Below the pieces are notes generated by a model. The model was given only the letters and a program-made list of their open reading frames with translations. It did no database searches and was not told where the DNA came from. From Karalla daura (lineage: Eukaryota; Chordata; Actinopteri; Chaetodontiformes; Leiognathidae), in the NCBI GenBank assembly GCA_029224185.1, contig CM055205.1, forward strand, positions 12,599,319 through 12,663,318: a DNA stretch of 64,000 bases, in the 5' to 3' direction. This document shows positions 26,601 to 44,800 of the stretch, in pieces (within the stretch, counting starts at the first letter, position 1; each line of letters starts with the position of its first letter). The translations under genes and the position numbers were made by a program.

Positions 26601-27744
26601 ACGGCATCTGTAAGCCATTTGGAATATGAATCATCACCCACTTCCAGACAAACTGTTGAGCACTTCCTATAAATCTAATAACTCATGCTTTGCTCAGCCA
26701 TTTAGCATCGGCCTTAGCGTCCAATAGAAAGTGAGAAGTTGTGTTTGGGTCATCAGGAGTGTTGGCAGGAAGGGCGAAATGAGAAACACAACTAGTGAAA
26801 CACGCCTCTCCGAGCTCAAAAATAAAAGCGTGGATCGGGTCCAGAGGACCCGTACAATAAAATCCTGGATCACCAGTGTCACAGGGGATTCGTGTTAACA
26901 AAGAAAACATCTTTTCAGCAGGAAGACATGTCAGGTTGACAGTGGTCCAGAGCTGGGTCTCTTTTCTGTATCAGCAGTGACCTGGCTGGTTGCGCGCGGG
27001 TTTCAGCCGGAGCCCTGGATGCCGCCGAGCCATTTAAAGCCTTGTTTTTAGTTTTTCCTCCTTTCCTTTCTTCCAGGCTTTTTGGATGGGAGCTGCTAAG
27101 CTGCCTTCACTCTGCTTCCAATTTCCTCCTGCTCTTTTGTTCTTCCTCTTTTCTCCAGGATCTGATGAAGAGGAGTTTCTAGACGTTTCTGATGATACAG
27201 GTTTTACCCGTTCCAGACCCGCTTTATCTTTGTGCCTTGTGCCCCGCCTCCTCTTAACCCCCTCCACCCCCCCCAACACATTTAACTTTTGTCTTGTTTT
27301 TCTCCCTCCTTTCTTCCCCTTTTTCCTGACCCCGCAGCCGTTCAAGTCGGGAGTTTATGTAACAGCGGCAGAACTTTCCAGCTTGGAACGGCCTCACTTG
27401 AAGATGGAGTGAGGAGAATGAGTTGGAGAGAGAGGGGAAAAAAAAAAGTGTCATGTAATATTACTCTGGCTAGCCTCGAGGGCAAACGGCAACTCACCTT
27501 AGACTTCATTATTCTAGGTCCTTTCCCTCCCAACGCACATATGTAAGCATATATTTATATCAGTCTCCCAGGCAGTAACAAATACGTTAATTCCAATTGA
27601 AAAGCAGGAATGTGAAAGTCCTGGTTTGCCCTGGACTAAAATCAAACCAGGCTTCCCTCCCAGAGCACAGGGCTGCCTAGAGGCTGCACACCAGCTGCAC
27701 TGGACGGGATATCACCGCTTTCTATTGCCAAGCATGAACTGACC

Positions 27745-27770
27745 GTGTGCGTGTGTGTGTGTGTGTGTGT
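27745..27770 (+). repeat. GT microsatellite
   Basis: About twelve GT units with one GC interruption near the left edge. Confidence 0.9.
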
Positions 27771-30005
27771 CACTTGACAAAACACACACCATACATTGAT
27801 TTGCGGAAGCACTTCTGGTGACGCGCGTCTCCCAAACAGGCCATCCGTCTAACTTTTAAAGCTTGATATCTGAGCTACTATCGCGGCATAAATCTAGCAT
27901 AAACCAGCTCAAAGGCTTTATGTCTTCAGCAAGTCGTTTATTATCCGCCCACCGCATGCACCTCTCGCACTAGTCGCTGTGACGGTAAGGGGTCTGGATG
28001 TCCTATTATGCAGGCTAGACGTCGCAGGTCTGTGAGTATGACTTTCCATATAAAACACCTCAAGCTGTCACACTGGAAAATGAGACTGACTGGAATCCGA
28101 GGTTTATGAAGAATTCCCACTGTGGGAAATGCGTGATGGGGCATTCTTGGCTACATTTCCATTCAACTGTTGTGTAAATTTCATGCAGTTTCTGAAACTG
28201 TTCCAAATAGAATGCTAATAATGATGGTTTTCATAAAAGGCCAAAACCTTAACCTTTATCAGTGTCAATTAAACACATTCAATTGCAAAACAACAAAAAG
28301 GCCTTTGAAGAGGCGGCATCAGGGATGCTGTTATTGTTCATAAATCATGGAAATGTTCGTGACAGTTCATGATTTTCATACAGATAATAAATGCATGTTA
28401 GAATATTTCAGTGCATCAAAGAAAGACTGTTCAGCAGCGGGTTCCCACATGAGCGTGAGAGCTATGACTTTTATCCAAAAACTAGAACAAGAACTAACTT
28501 GGACTTTGTTCCTTTGACGACAACTCTCACAGCCTAATCCTTAACTCGTAGAAAAACTTGTAAATTGAAAAAGCTTCTTCAATTGTGTCACTATAAGACA
28601 TTTTTTATGTAACTACATAAGCTCCATAACCACCTGGTTACATATGAGAAAGCTCGGTGATAAGACATTTTGTAAAAACAAGCATTTTCTAATACATAAC
28701 ATATAATAGATATGATGTTTCCTGGATGTTCTAAAAGGTCATAAACATCAGTCAAATGAACGGTAAGTAGTGAAGTTATGGACCTGAGCCACTTAGTCAG
28801 ACGGCAAACCAAACATCTCACTATTTACTCAGCAGTTTGGGTCAAAAATGTATTGGACAAAGTTAAATCGACTGATTTTTCCATTCTTTCAGCTCTGCAA
28901 CTGGTGTGGCTGTGAATATGTCCTTGTAACTCTGGCACTAAAGGCGTAATTCTCTTGTTTCCACTCATTAGTGACATGGCCAGGCTGTTATTTACATTGT
29001 CACTCTAGGTATTATTTTTCTCAGGTGTAGAGTTTCTCCATCCTGATATTGCTGGAGTCTGTGGTGGCTAGTCTGCCCAACTGTAAAGCCTTCAAAGTCT
29101 TTTTTATTTTTACCAAGTTCGAGACCTCTTGTTCACCTGCTGGGCAGGCATACAAAGGCCTCGGGGTGCTGAGAGATTTATTTTTCACAGGACAGGCCAA
29201 TATGCACAGAGTAGGCCTCCTCACTGATCCATAATGGAAATCAGAGGTCAAATGAGATTAGACACAGCAGATTTAAAATTGCCTGCGAAAGATCACACAT
29301 CGAGTTGACTTACAGCAGGAGCGATTGTTCTGCCATTTTATTTCCTGTCCTGAAAGCCCCTTGCCTTTCTGGTGTTCGATGCTACAATATGTATGATTTG
29401 GGGGAAACATGGACTTAAGATGTAAGAACAGCATGATTTATCCCACCAGCGCAAGCTTTTAGGCCTCTATTAAGTCAAGAGTGGATGTTTTTAGTAAAGG
29501 AAAGGGGTTTTTAGTGTGCTTTGTTTGAAAGAATGCAAGAAGGCTTGAATACCATTTGTATTTATTGTACGTCAAATACAAGGCATGCATGCGTATATTT
29601 GGGATGCATAATGGGACTGTGGCCTGTTCGTTCTTCAAAGTTTGTGCCAAACAGGTGTAGCTGAATGTTCAGCTTTCGCTGTTCCCATTTCCTCGCGCAT
29701 GTCACTCAGCAATGTGAGCAGGGTGCCAAAGGCTCCTCTTCATTTTATGGCCTTGAGAACGTGATGATTGTGTCTGCGTGCGTACACAGCGCAGGCCAGT
29801 TCCTCCCGACACACGTGTTCATGTGTGCATCTGCTTCACCTATGTGACTCATTCAATGCGGAGGTGCTGAAAGCGCTCTCTGCGGGCCTCATAACGCACA
29901 AACCTTTTTCCAATTAGGCGGCCAGGTTGGGCTCAGTGGTGCTTAGATCTACTGTAAATCTGGCCCAGACAAAACACCCACTGGGTCCTGTTCCAATGGG
30001 ACAGC

Positions 30006-30007
<2 letters not shown>

Positions 30008-30038
<31 letters not shown>
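30008..30038 (+). repeat. GA microsatellite
   Basis: About fifteen uninterrupted GA units. The open frames spanning it read as Glu/Arg or Ser/Leu runs and are artefacts. Confidence 0.95.
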
Positions 30039-30043
<5 letters not shown>

Positions 30044-31144
30044 AAGGATGCTGTCAAAAGCTGTGTAGCATTTTGTTGGACAGTTTCCGGGCCTCTCGTG
30101 CTGCAGGTCAGCGTCTGGCCCTCTGACTGTCAGCATTCGCATCAGTTACCGAGTTAAAGGACAGTCATATGGTTTCATGTAGAGGGGGAAAAAAAGAAAG
30201 CGATTCTGATCGCTAAGACCATGTTACAGCCACACACATGTACGCATGCAGCCGCAAACAGCCACACATGCAAATATCAGATCCGTTCTCTGCGGACTCG
30301 TTGGGCTAAAGGCATGCCTAATGTCAGCAGAAGGGCTTCAGTAAATAGTGAAGTAGCTGATTGTCACCAAGTGATTCCTTTTGTGCTTGGTACTCTTTCT
30401 AACCCCTGTCATCTGAGCGCAGTGTGGTTTATGTTTCACAGTAACTCTGAATCGATTTTGTTGTTAATATGTTGTGAGACCATGTAATTATTTCCCATTT
30501 CCCCTCCTTTAATTCCATGAAAGCGTTTCTTTGATTCCGACATTTAACCATAATCAGTCAAACCAAAATTGTATATGTAAGAAACAAAGGAAAGTGAAAC
30601 CTAATCACTGAAAACAATCTGTTTTCAGAAGACCGCATTTGGTTTCTCTTGCTCTCGGAATGCAGCACACACCATGGAGACATTTTCAGTGGACATGAAA
30701 GCCAGTGGAGTTGATTGAAGGAGACCTGGATGTCCTTGGAGATGTGCTCTGGAAGACAATAGCATGACTCAAGCTGCACGGGAGCATCCAAAAATCACAT
30801 TTTTTTGCTCTTTGCTTTTATCTCTTCTTTTGTCCTTCTCTATTTTATCTACTTCTTTGGCAGGTGTGAATGGGTGCAAAAAAGATGATGCTGTGAGAAA
30901 AAATGAGCGCTCGCCATAGCCAAGATGAAAGTGATGACACTTTCTTTTGAGCAGTGCGTCTATCTGGCCTGAGCAACCAGTCCAGGTCTTTGTCCACATG
31001 GCACATCTAAGCATTAAATGATTTCCTTGTTGAAGTATGTCTGTGAAGCAAGCCTTTATATTGCATATTACTTTCACATCATAGTCAATCAGTACCAAAC
31101 ACAGTTCTGATAATAAAAACAGGTAGCACCTCTGAATATGGTCC

Positions 31145-31330
31145 AACCCTCCTTTTGCCTATCTGTCCATTTTATTAACCCAGTACATACCCAACTAGGG
31201 TTGTGGGGGGCACCAGTCCACTGAAGGGCACACACATACACACACACACACTGGTCAATCTCTCATTCACCCTTACACCTATGGACAATTTAGAGTCTTC
31301 AATTGGGTTGTTGGCAGAAACCAGAGTAAC
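31145..31330 (-). repeat. Teleost dispersed repeat, reverse orientation
   Basis: The ordered phrases CACCAGTCCACTGAAGGGCA, a CACACACA spacer, CTCATTCACCCTTACACC and TATGGACAATTTAGAGTC, then ATTGGGTTGTTGGCAGAAACC, are the reverse of the repeat layout at 11790-12055. The copy is diverged and its CA spacer belongs to the repeat. Confidence 0.65.
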
Positions 31331-31555
31331 GATGATCACCATGTCTATGGCATCAAGGTATGCTGCACTTTGCTTAATGCTAATGCAATGATCAAATGAC
31401 TGCTGTGTCTTATTTAACACTAAAAAACATCTTTTTAAATCGAAAATAACGAGGAAAAATAAGACACTAAATAAATGCAATGATTATGACACAGTTATCA
31501 ATGGCCTCTAAGCTCATACCTTGTGATTCGGAGTCTAAGTCGGCTGAAACACTAA

Positions 31556-31738
31556 ATCACCCCGACACCTGAGTCCAGAGGCACCAACCATCCTGACGGC
31601 GACACCTCCGCCATGAATGCTCGATCCGCCGGGGCGAACCTGGCTGCGGGGGCTCAAAGGGCGGACTATTCAGAGACACAAACCCCCATTCACACCCCGC
31701 TCAGGTGGGGCATGGTCTGGCTCAACTTTACAATATGA
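31556..31738 (+). other. CpG-dense patch with a 60-codon open frame
   Basis: This segment is much richer in G+C and CpG than the DNA around it, with about eleven CpGs in 140 bases. One plus-strand frame stays open for 60 codons between stops, with varied residues such as NARSAGANLAAGAQRADYSE. I recognise no family, and I see no obvious splice acceptor or donor. It could be a small CpG island, a repeat remnant or a fragment of an exon. Confidence 0.3.
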
Positions 31739-32365
31739 AGGGGGGTCTTAAAATCATGCCCTGTCACTACTTAACCTCCAAAAAATGTCACCCATTTTCA
31801 CACTAAAACACACACACACCTGCTTCCCGAGCATGTGGAGAGGAAGGTGGGGCGGCAGTTTTAGCAGGCGTATTTATGACATCATGACATCATCAGGCAA
31901 GGTGATGGAATGCTGTGTCATGCTTTGTTTGGTTTTCCAGCACTAACCGTATTAGCAATAACACCAGCGCTATGAAAACATGTCAGCGGAGGATATAAGC
32001 GAGATTGGCGCACAACGGTGAGGAGAGGAAAGGAACACAGAAAAACAACCAAGGGCGTGAATGTGTTCGGAAGAAATCCAGGTTTGAGCAGAAGCGTGTG
32101 TTTATAACAAGGTGCCGTCAATCACAGTTTCAGCTCCCTCCTCTTGTGGCCCCCCTTCCTTCACACCTGAGTGACCCTCCAACCCTTAACACACACATAC
32201 AGGGACACACACACACTCTTTGTTCCATCTGATACATGAGCCCATATATAATCAAATGTACAGTCAAATATGTACGCACCAAGAAGGCTCATTTACTGTA
32301 AAGGACTATGCTGGTTGTTTGGATTGTAATTGGATTCTAATAAGTGTGAATGAAAATGTAAGTAT

Positions 32366-32868
32366 TGTCACACCGTGGTGAGGTTTGTCTTGGCTTGGGT
32401 TTTTGTCTTGTCATTTCCTGTTTTATTTTGAAAGTCTAACCATCCTTGTATCAGGTCACTTGCCCTCTCCCTTGTGTCACACCTGAGTCTTGTTATTCCC
32501 TAATCACTGGTGCTTAAGGTCTGTGTCTGCCCTGTGTCTTGTGCCAGGGCCTTTTGTTTGTTTGCCTGTTTGTAGTCTTTGATGTGCTCTGTGATGGGTT
32601 TCTGCATCTTATTTCGTTCACGTTTCATGTTTCATGTCAAGACTCTCGTGTTTTGTGTTCCTTTCATGTTTCTTGTCTTCTCCAGTGTCTTTGGTTAGGG
32701 TCACCATCCTTGTGTCTTCTTGTTTCCTGTTCACTAGTGCTCCCTGTGTTTCCACCATAGTTTTGGTCTTAATAAATTCACCTTTTCATTTATTTATGTT
32801 TCGTCCAGAGTCTAGCATTTGGGTCCTTTTAATTATGTCATTAGCACGATCTTAATCAGTCCATGACA
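32366..32868 (+). mobile_element. Solo LTR-like element with 5-bp target-site duplication
   Basis: The 503-bp element begins TGTCACACC and ends CCATGACA, so its termini are the inverted pair TGTCA/TGACA with the TG...CA ends usual for LTRs. It is flanked on both sides by the same five bases, AGTAT (32361-32365 and 32869-32873), as expected for Ty3/gypsy or related insertion. The interior is T-rich with many TTGTCTTG/CCTGTGTC phrases, an AATAAA at 32771-32776, and GCATTTGGGTCC near the end, as in fish LTR repeats. No internal retroelement genes adjoin it, so it is probably left by LTR-LTR recombination. Confidence 0.8.
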
Positions 32869-32873
32869 AGTAT

Positions 32874-33879
32874 CATTTTGATAATCTGGTTTGTTAATGT
32901 TTTTGACTGTTTTTTTGTCTTAAACTTTGAAAATATATTAGTTACAAACATTAGTAACAAAGCAATGGTTGTGAAACATGCTGTGAAACCTTCCCCTGTA
33001 GGGAAGATATTTATGAATTTCTCTGGTGTCTGTTAAATCAAAACATTTAAAACTGAAAGAGTGAGTGTATACTATAATATTTATGGCTACCATGAAACTA
33101 ACAGAAATCCTGTGTTCAGCAGTGAAAGTTGCGGATACTTGAATCAGCAAGGAAAGAATGACAGACGCAGTGGAGGGCTCCATAAAATGTGAGTCACTGG
33201 TTAGCACCTCTTCACAGAGTTGTTTACCTCACTTTAAAAAAGCTGCACTGTATCTAAAAATAGGAGCGCAAGCAAAACGGTTGGAAAAGAGCACCTGATA
33301 TTTCCATTTTCACATTTTGGCCACTTGCGTTAAGTGTGTGACGAGGTTAAAACCAAAAAATGACGGTGGCGTGACTATGTACACATCACGCCACCTATAG
33401 ACCCACCCTATCCACATGGTGACACCAACCTGTTATTTCAAGGAAATGCATCATTATTTCCATTTTGCAAATCTAAATACATCCTCTCTTTGTACGTATG
33501 GGTACAGCATGTGCTAGTCTGGCCTTGCTCAGAAGTAATATGGAATCTGACACACTTGTAAGGGGAGGAAAATCATCCTCTTGTAGGAGGGATGGTGAGA
33601 TGGTAACAGTGCTTCCTGATAAAACGTTTCAGGGCCAGAGATTGTCGTGGGGGGGCGTGACAGTGCCCATCACAGCTGACAGATGAGGTCACAGCAGGAA
33701 AAGGAAGCGGGATGCACTCGTCTGACCTGCTGACTGGGCGTAGGACATGCAAACTGTCCTGTGGATCCAAGTCAGGTCAGGTCAGATCAGTCTGTCTGTG
33801 TCTGTTGGAACTTTGGTTCGACTAATGATAACCGTTACTCAGTGATTCATTTCCTTTAGATAAAAGGTCTATTTCATCC
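32874..33879. other. Unassigned spacer
   Basis: AT-rich DNA between the solo LTR and the decayed pol fragment. I see no gene, clear repeat boundary or conserved motif. Confidence 0.6.
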
Positions 33880-34430
33880 ATCCATGCTGCCATGGAGAGG
33901 CAAGCCATCTTGGATTGTCAGTTCTCCTTGAAATGGCAGATATGGCCAGACCACCTGGCCTCTTGAAAAATTGTCTGGCCATCTTTCAGCACAACACTGT
34001 TTTATCTATCTCACTATTACCATTGTCCTGCTGTGTTCCTAAATCTTTTAACCTTTTCTCTGTTGCTGGTAGACTAGCTATGACGGAGCTGGCATACAAA
34101 TTGATCTCTTCTTCCGACGGTCATGCAGGCATGCTGTTTTCAGAAGCTTGGGACAGCACATCTGCAGTAGTTATCTCTTTTCCTGGCACACGAGATAGAG
34201 TGAAAGAAAATGTCATGAGGCGCATGTGTAGACGTTGGATGTGTGGTGGCAACTCATCAAGACTTTTTGAGCCCAGCAGTGGGATGAGAGCTTTGTGATC
34301 TGTCTCCATGAGGAACTCTACAAACCTTTCACAGGCCCATGTGAAAGAGCTTAATTCTCTGCCATTGGTTTCCACATTGCTGGACACTGGTCTGAGCTCT
34401 GCCCGCTTGTGTCCCCACACCTTTTGCATG
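33880..34430 (-). pseudogene. Decayed Ty3/gypsy-type pol fragment (RNase H to integrase N-terminus)
   Basis: A minus-strand frame of 102 codons (34429-34121) carries WACERF, then ETDHKALIPLLGSKSLDELP, then RLHMRLM and VPGKEITTADVLSQA. This is the RNase H/connection region known from metazoan Ty3/gypsy polyproteins. Relative to the family, roughly nine residues seem missing between WACERFVEFLM and ETDHK, and the part before WACERF is poorly preserved. After the stop, further similarity continues in other frames, with a SLPATEKRL-like and a GELTIQDGL-like block down to about 33880. Frameshifts and stops show that it is dead. No LTR or integrase catalytic core is visible beside it. The solo LTR 1 kb away is not shown to belong to it. 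Confidence 0.82.
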
Positions 34431-34458
34431 ATCTGTTCCTACTGTGGAACAGATCATG
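34427..34458. repeat. Perfect 13-bp inverted repeat with 6-nt loop
   Basis: CATGATCTGTTCC is followed by a six-base spacer and its exact reverse complement. A further copy of ACAGATCAT lies at 34462-34470. It is at the edge of the decayed pol fragment. Confidence 0.95.
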
Positions 34459-40083
<5,625 letters not shown>

Positions 40084-43000
40084 AACTCACACTCACACAC
40101 AGCGCAGTCTGTTCTCATCTGCAGGCCGTCCCAGCCCACAGATGTTCCCTCTCAGGGTGATCTCCAGGATTTGGGGAATGTTTTGAAGCGCTGGGCCAAT
40201 GACGCGCTCCAAAGCCCCGGAGATTTCTGTGGCGGGTCCTAAAAGAGCATGTGCCCTACCTGCTGAACTCCACAGAGATGCCGAGCTGCTACTGAGCATG
40301 GTATCTGAAGGCACTAAAATCAGCTTGCGTGTGTGTGTGTGTGTCTGTATTTGCATGTATAGGACACATAAATTTTCATCCTTTTTTTTTTCTTTGGGAA
40401 TGTGTAGTCCTGTGAGATTTCAGTCTTGAAGTCGATAGACCTTTTTTATGTCCAGATTATATGTTGGCAACCTGCCTCTCGTACACATGTTTTTTATTCC
40501 CTAATTGGAGAGACTCTACATTGACCCCATTTACATTCCCCAACCCCCCAATAGCTGATATATTTTGTAGAGTTGTTCTTTAGTATGCAATGGCCAGTAG
40601 GGAATGTTCCCAATAAAACTCTGAAAAACCATTTGTGTACGAATCTCTGCATCACATGTTTTTTTGCTCTGCTGCACACTTTGAACTTTTCTTTTCCTCA
40701 GATTTTAATGTTTTTATGATAGTTTCCTGACCAGTGAGCATGACATACGGCAGTGTGTCCTTTATTATAACACTGGAATAGTAACAGGCAGTTTCAGTGT
40801 TATATGTCATGCTTTCCCCGAGGGTGGTGGATGAAACCGTTTAACCAGGCAGAATTAGTACCATATTACCGTTTCATTTTTTCTGACATCATGTCTGCAT
40901 ATCCAAATGGTTTTGCTTTGATCAGTACCACACAGAAGAAGAATAGAAAGATAAGAAAAACCATAAAACGACTCCAGACTCAACAGACTGTCATAAACAT
41001 TTCATTCAAATTAGATTTTGAAGGGAAATTTGTGGATGCTTTTGTCAAAACACATTAATTTGCTTTGAATTGCTCATGATCCCATAGCAGTTGCAGGTGG
41101 TGTGGCACAATCAATGGTATGTGCTAATTTTAGGAAACTATGCATAACGCATCATTTTTGCCACTCTTCAATTGGCAGTTAAGACAGAGTTCAGTCATAT
41201 CTCATGTTCTTTTGACAATCTGTCTATTGGAACAGCAAAAAATTCAACTCGATAAGAAAAGGATGAGTCAAAGGACTTCAAGAATCATTAGGCTTAATCT
41301 ACTGCAAGCATGAATGTCTGTACCAAAGTGACCGTTTGCAGATGTTGAGACGTTTTACTGGATAAGCTCAATGCCTGTGGGCTTTGTTCTCTGGGGATCA
41401 TGAATGTCTGTTCAAAATTGCAGATGAACCCTCCAAGAGTTTATTTAAGATATCTAGCTTTGGACCGAATCGTGGACTAACCAAACAGACAATAGGAACA
41501 AGGAGTACTTTGGTGCTCAATCAATATGATCAAGTGTGTTTCTGCTATATACATCCCATGATTTTCCGCTGATCCCCTGTTGAAAGCATTATGGACTCAC
41601 ATGATGGATGATGACATAAAAATGAAAGACATGTTTAGTGTCATTGTGATCCTGTTGTATGGTAAATTCATTTCTGCCCTGACTGTTTGGTTTGATTTTA
41701 ATCAGAGGCAATCAGAATGTGCTCGCACGCAGTCCCGTTTTGGGGTTGCACTGGGGTCAATTTGGCTCCCTTCCTGTTTGAATTGAATTGTGAACACAGA
41801 GCACATTAATGATTTGATCATTCCCACCATTACCATGGGGAGGCAATAAGGAGCACTCAGTGTACAATGGTGGCTGTGGGTCTGCTGAGCCAAACTGGCA
41901 GCGCGAGGCCTGTTCCAGACCTTGATTATATACTTCAAACTCTGTACAAGCAGCTGAATATTTAGGCATATTGAGATAATGGATCTTCAAGGTTTCCGAA
42001 ATGGAGAGCCCCCGAAATGCGTACATGTTTTCTCACAGCTGAAAGGAGTAGAATGTCTGTGTTTTCCTTTTTTTCTTTTGGAATCGGAGCGAGGCCGTTA
42101 CACGACCGAAAAGACCAGGGGCATTTTGTTGCCCCAAGCCTCTCAGTTTCGCAACTTTTCTTATGTAAGTCTTTCTGATTCAGAAGTGCCGATGAAGAAT
42201 GTACACAACTGAAAGAGAGCTGGAGCTGTACCACGGCTTCAATATGTTTCCATTTTGATCCTCGGGACCCACACTGGAAACACAAAGCTCCGGCCAAGAC
42301 CATTTTTGAAACAAGCGCATATGAGTGAATGTTACAACTTACAAACACGTTTTTCCTTTTTGTAACATACAGAACGGAAAAGGAAAGAGCAGAGCACTTT
42401 AGGACTTACTTTTAATGACTGTCTTTAAATAGATCGGCTCATAGGAGGTTCAGGCTTCGCTGTCATGAAAATAACACAAATGTCTGTCAGACAGTAACAA
42501 TTTCTCTATTTCTGTCCATGTTAACATCAAAACAAGACCTTTGCTATGCATCTCTGATGTTACTGTACATTGTAAACAGTATAAAGTTGTCTTTTTGTGT
42601 GCTATCAGATGATTGCTTCAAAGTGAGTCTTTACATTCAGTCCACTCAAGAGTAGGTTTGGTAGTTTCGAGGTGCAGAATCAGCAGGTGTTCATGTCAAG
42701 AGTCATGAGATATTGGTACATGCTAAGATTTTGCTCAGTGTTTGAAACTTGTATTGCTCCATGTGAGCTTAATGCACTTAGTGGTCATGACAATAACATG
42801 CAAGTCTCTGAATTTGAGTTATATATAGAGTTTATAAAAACATCTACGTTACTAGTAATTGTCTCAGGACCAATCACTTGATATATATGAGTTCCATTTC
42901 CCAGCTCTACCGAATGCCTTTGTTTCTGTGGTTCTGAAATTTTCCACTGAGTCGACATAGTGTAACCATCTCTCCGGGCCATGGTGTGTGTATGTGTGTG

Positions 43001-44749
43001 TCTGTGCGCTTTTAAAGGATGAGGATGGGATTCATTGAGGTTTGAAATGGGAAACAGACTAGCAGAGACTCTTCCAGGGGTGATTATATCTGTGGGATAG
43101 TGGGGTCCATCCAAATGTGTGTGGCGTCTTTGTCTCTGCCTGGCTCCCTGATGCCCATCGGGGGTGCAGAGCAGCATGAGGCCGAAGGGTCCCACTTCAT
43201 ACCTGGGTCTTTCAATATTCAGTCATTGTCACCACACTAGGGGATTTTCTTTGGTCTTGAAGGGATGTCCATGATCAGACTTAATATTTACAAGAACAGA
43301 CTATTTGTGTTCTCCTGTGCCAAGGAAAACAGAAAAAAATACCAAGAGGCTCCAACAGAAACCATGAAATCACGACTTAAGAATCAAGGTTATCCTTGTA
43401 AAATATGAGGAGAGAGATGATAACTTTGTTTACTGGGGATATGAAACCAAACATTGTGTATCCACTGTCACAATTGTGTGAGTAAGGGTGCTGGTTTCTG
43501 GGCATGTCTTTTATTTTGACACACACTAATAGTAACTTCCTGTCTATTTGCCCACACGATGCTCAAGTCTCTTTTCCTTTTTTTCCCCCCATGAAGTCCT
43601 GTGGATTTTTTGTTTTGTTTTGTTGCAGATCAGAAACAGACCTCATAATAGTCTGCATGCACCCCGGCCCCTATTAGGAACTAATTCAGAGACTACTTTG
43701 CTGATTACTTCAAGATGAAAATTTGCGGCTAATCTCTCTTACCTGTTTATCAGCGGTTCATTAAAGCGGCAGAAATAAAAACATAGGGGGTTCATTGAAA
43801 AGGGAGCTGCACCTGAGCCATTATTCTTTTTCAAGGTACTAAAACCATGAGAGCATGAAAACCTTTCCCTTAACTGACATGACTTGATTGCACATGATTA
43901 GACATTGAAAGAATGAATAATTTCATGTTGTTTTGAGCACGCTGTTTGCAGATGACAGCTGGCTTTTCCAAACAGTTTATTTAAAGTCGAACCCGAACGC
44001 TGATGTTGTGCAACACAATGGGGGAAAGGGAACGGCCGACGGGGGAGTAAACAGGTTTTGTTTGAGCGTGTAAATGTTGTTTGTGCAAGATGCTTCCCCA
44101 CGGGAAACAAATGTTCCCACTCAATGGAGTCCTGGATCGGGGCAGTGTGATGACATGCTTAATAAATGAACCTGCGTGGTGTTTGTGCACCGTTGTGCCA
44201 CGCTGCCAGTGCTGCGGGATGATTGTGGCCCTTCAAATACCTCTAGCCACACACTGCCAGTTTTCTTGGATCAACACACAGCTTCTCCCATTAGGATGTT
44301 CATGGCATGGAGTTATAATCTGAACCGCATGTCGGAGTCTTGGTTCCATTCGCTACCATCCTCATTCCTTTCCTTTCTCATTCCAACTTCCTCTTACTCT
44401 CTCTTCCTGACCCTGCAGCTGTTTTTTGGGGGGAATATTTCCTTTGTTTCTCTCGTTCTCTGTTTGATCAGAAAAGTCTTAATATATTACCTGGTTGAAA
44501 AGGGTCTGCGATGCTTATCTGCCACCCGATGAACCTTCACCTTGTCTAAAACCACCCTCGCACTGGCAACTGAAGATGTGCATGTGAATTTGTGCACGTG
44601 TGTATGTTGTGCACTAGCTCCATCCACTCTATTCGGCACATCTGTGCCGCAGCTGAACACTCCTTCGGGCAACGTCTGCACTGTTTGGTTTTCAACATCT
44701 TGTATGTGTGTGTGTGTGTATAGATGTGTGTGTTTATGTGTGCTCTATA

Positions 44750-44800
44750 AGATAAGACAACCCTGAACAGGATAAGCGATTTAGAGAGAGGATGGATGGA
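44750..44800 (+). repeat. Teleost dispersed repeat 3' tail
   Basis: The phrase CCCTGAACAGGATAAGCGAT followed by GGATGGATGGATG is the typical 3' end of a high-copy fish repeat. The body of the repeat is not recognisable upstream. Confidence 0.6.

Larger units (their letters stand above)
23609..32360. other. Gene-poor region downstream of TRAPPC3
   Basis: Nearly 9 kb with no recognisable coding exon on either strand. Open frames are short, lack family motifs and are mostly in low-complexity DNA. It holds a GT tract (about 27745-27770), a GA tract (30008-30038), a reversed teleost repeat (31145-31330) and a CpG-dense patch (31556-31738). The long T/C-rich stretches near 25410-25460 and 25840-25990 are compositional. 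Confidence 0.6.
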
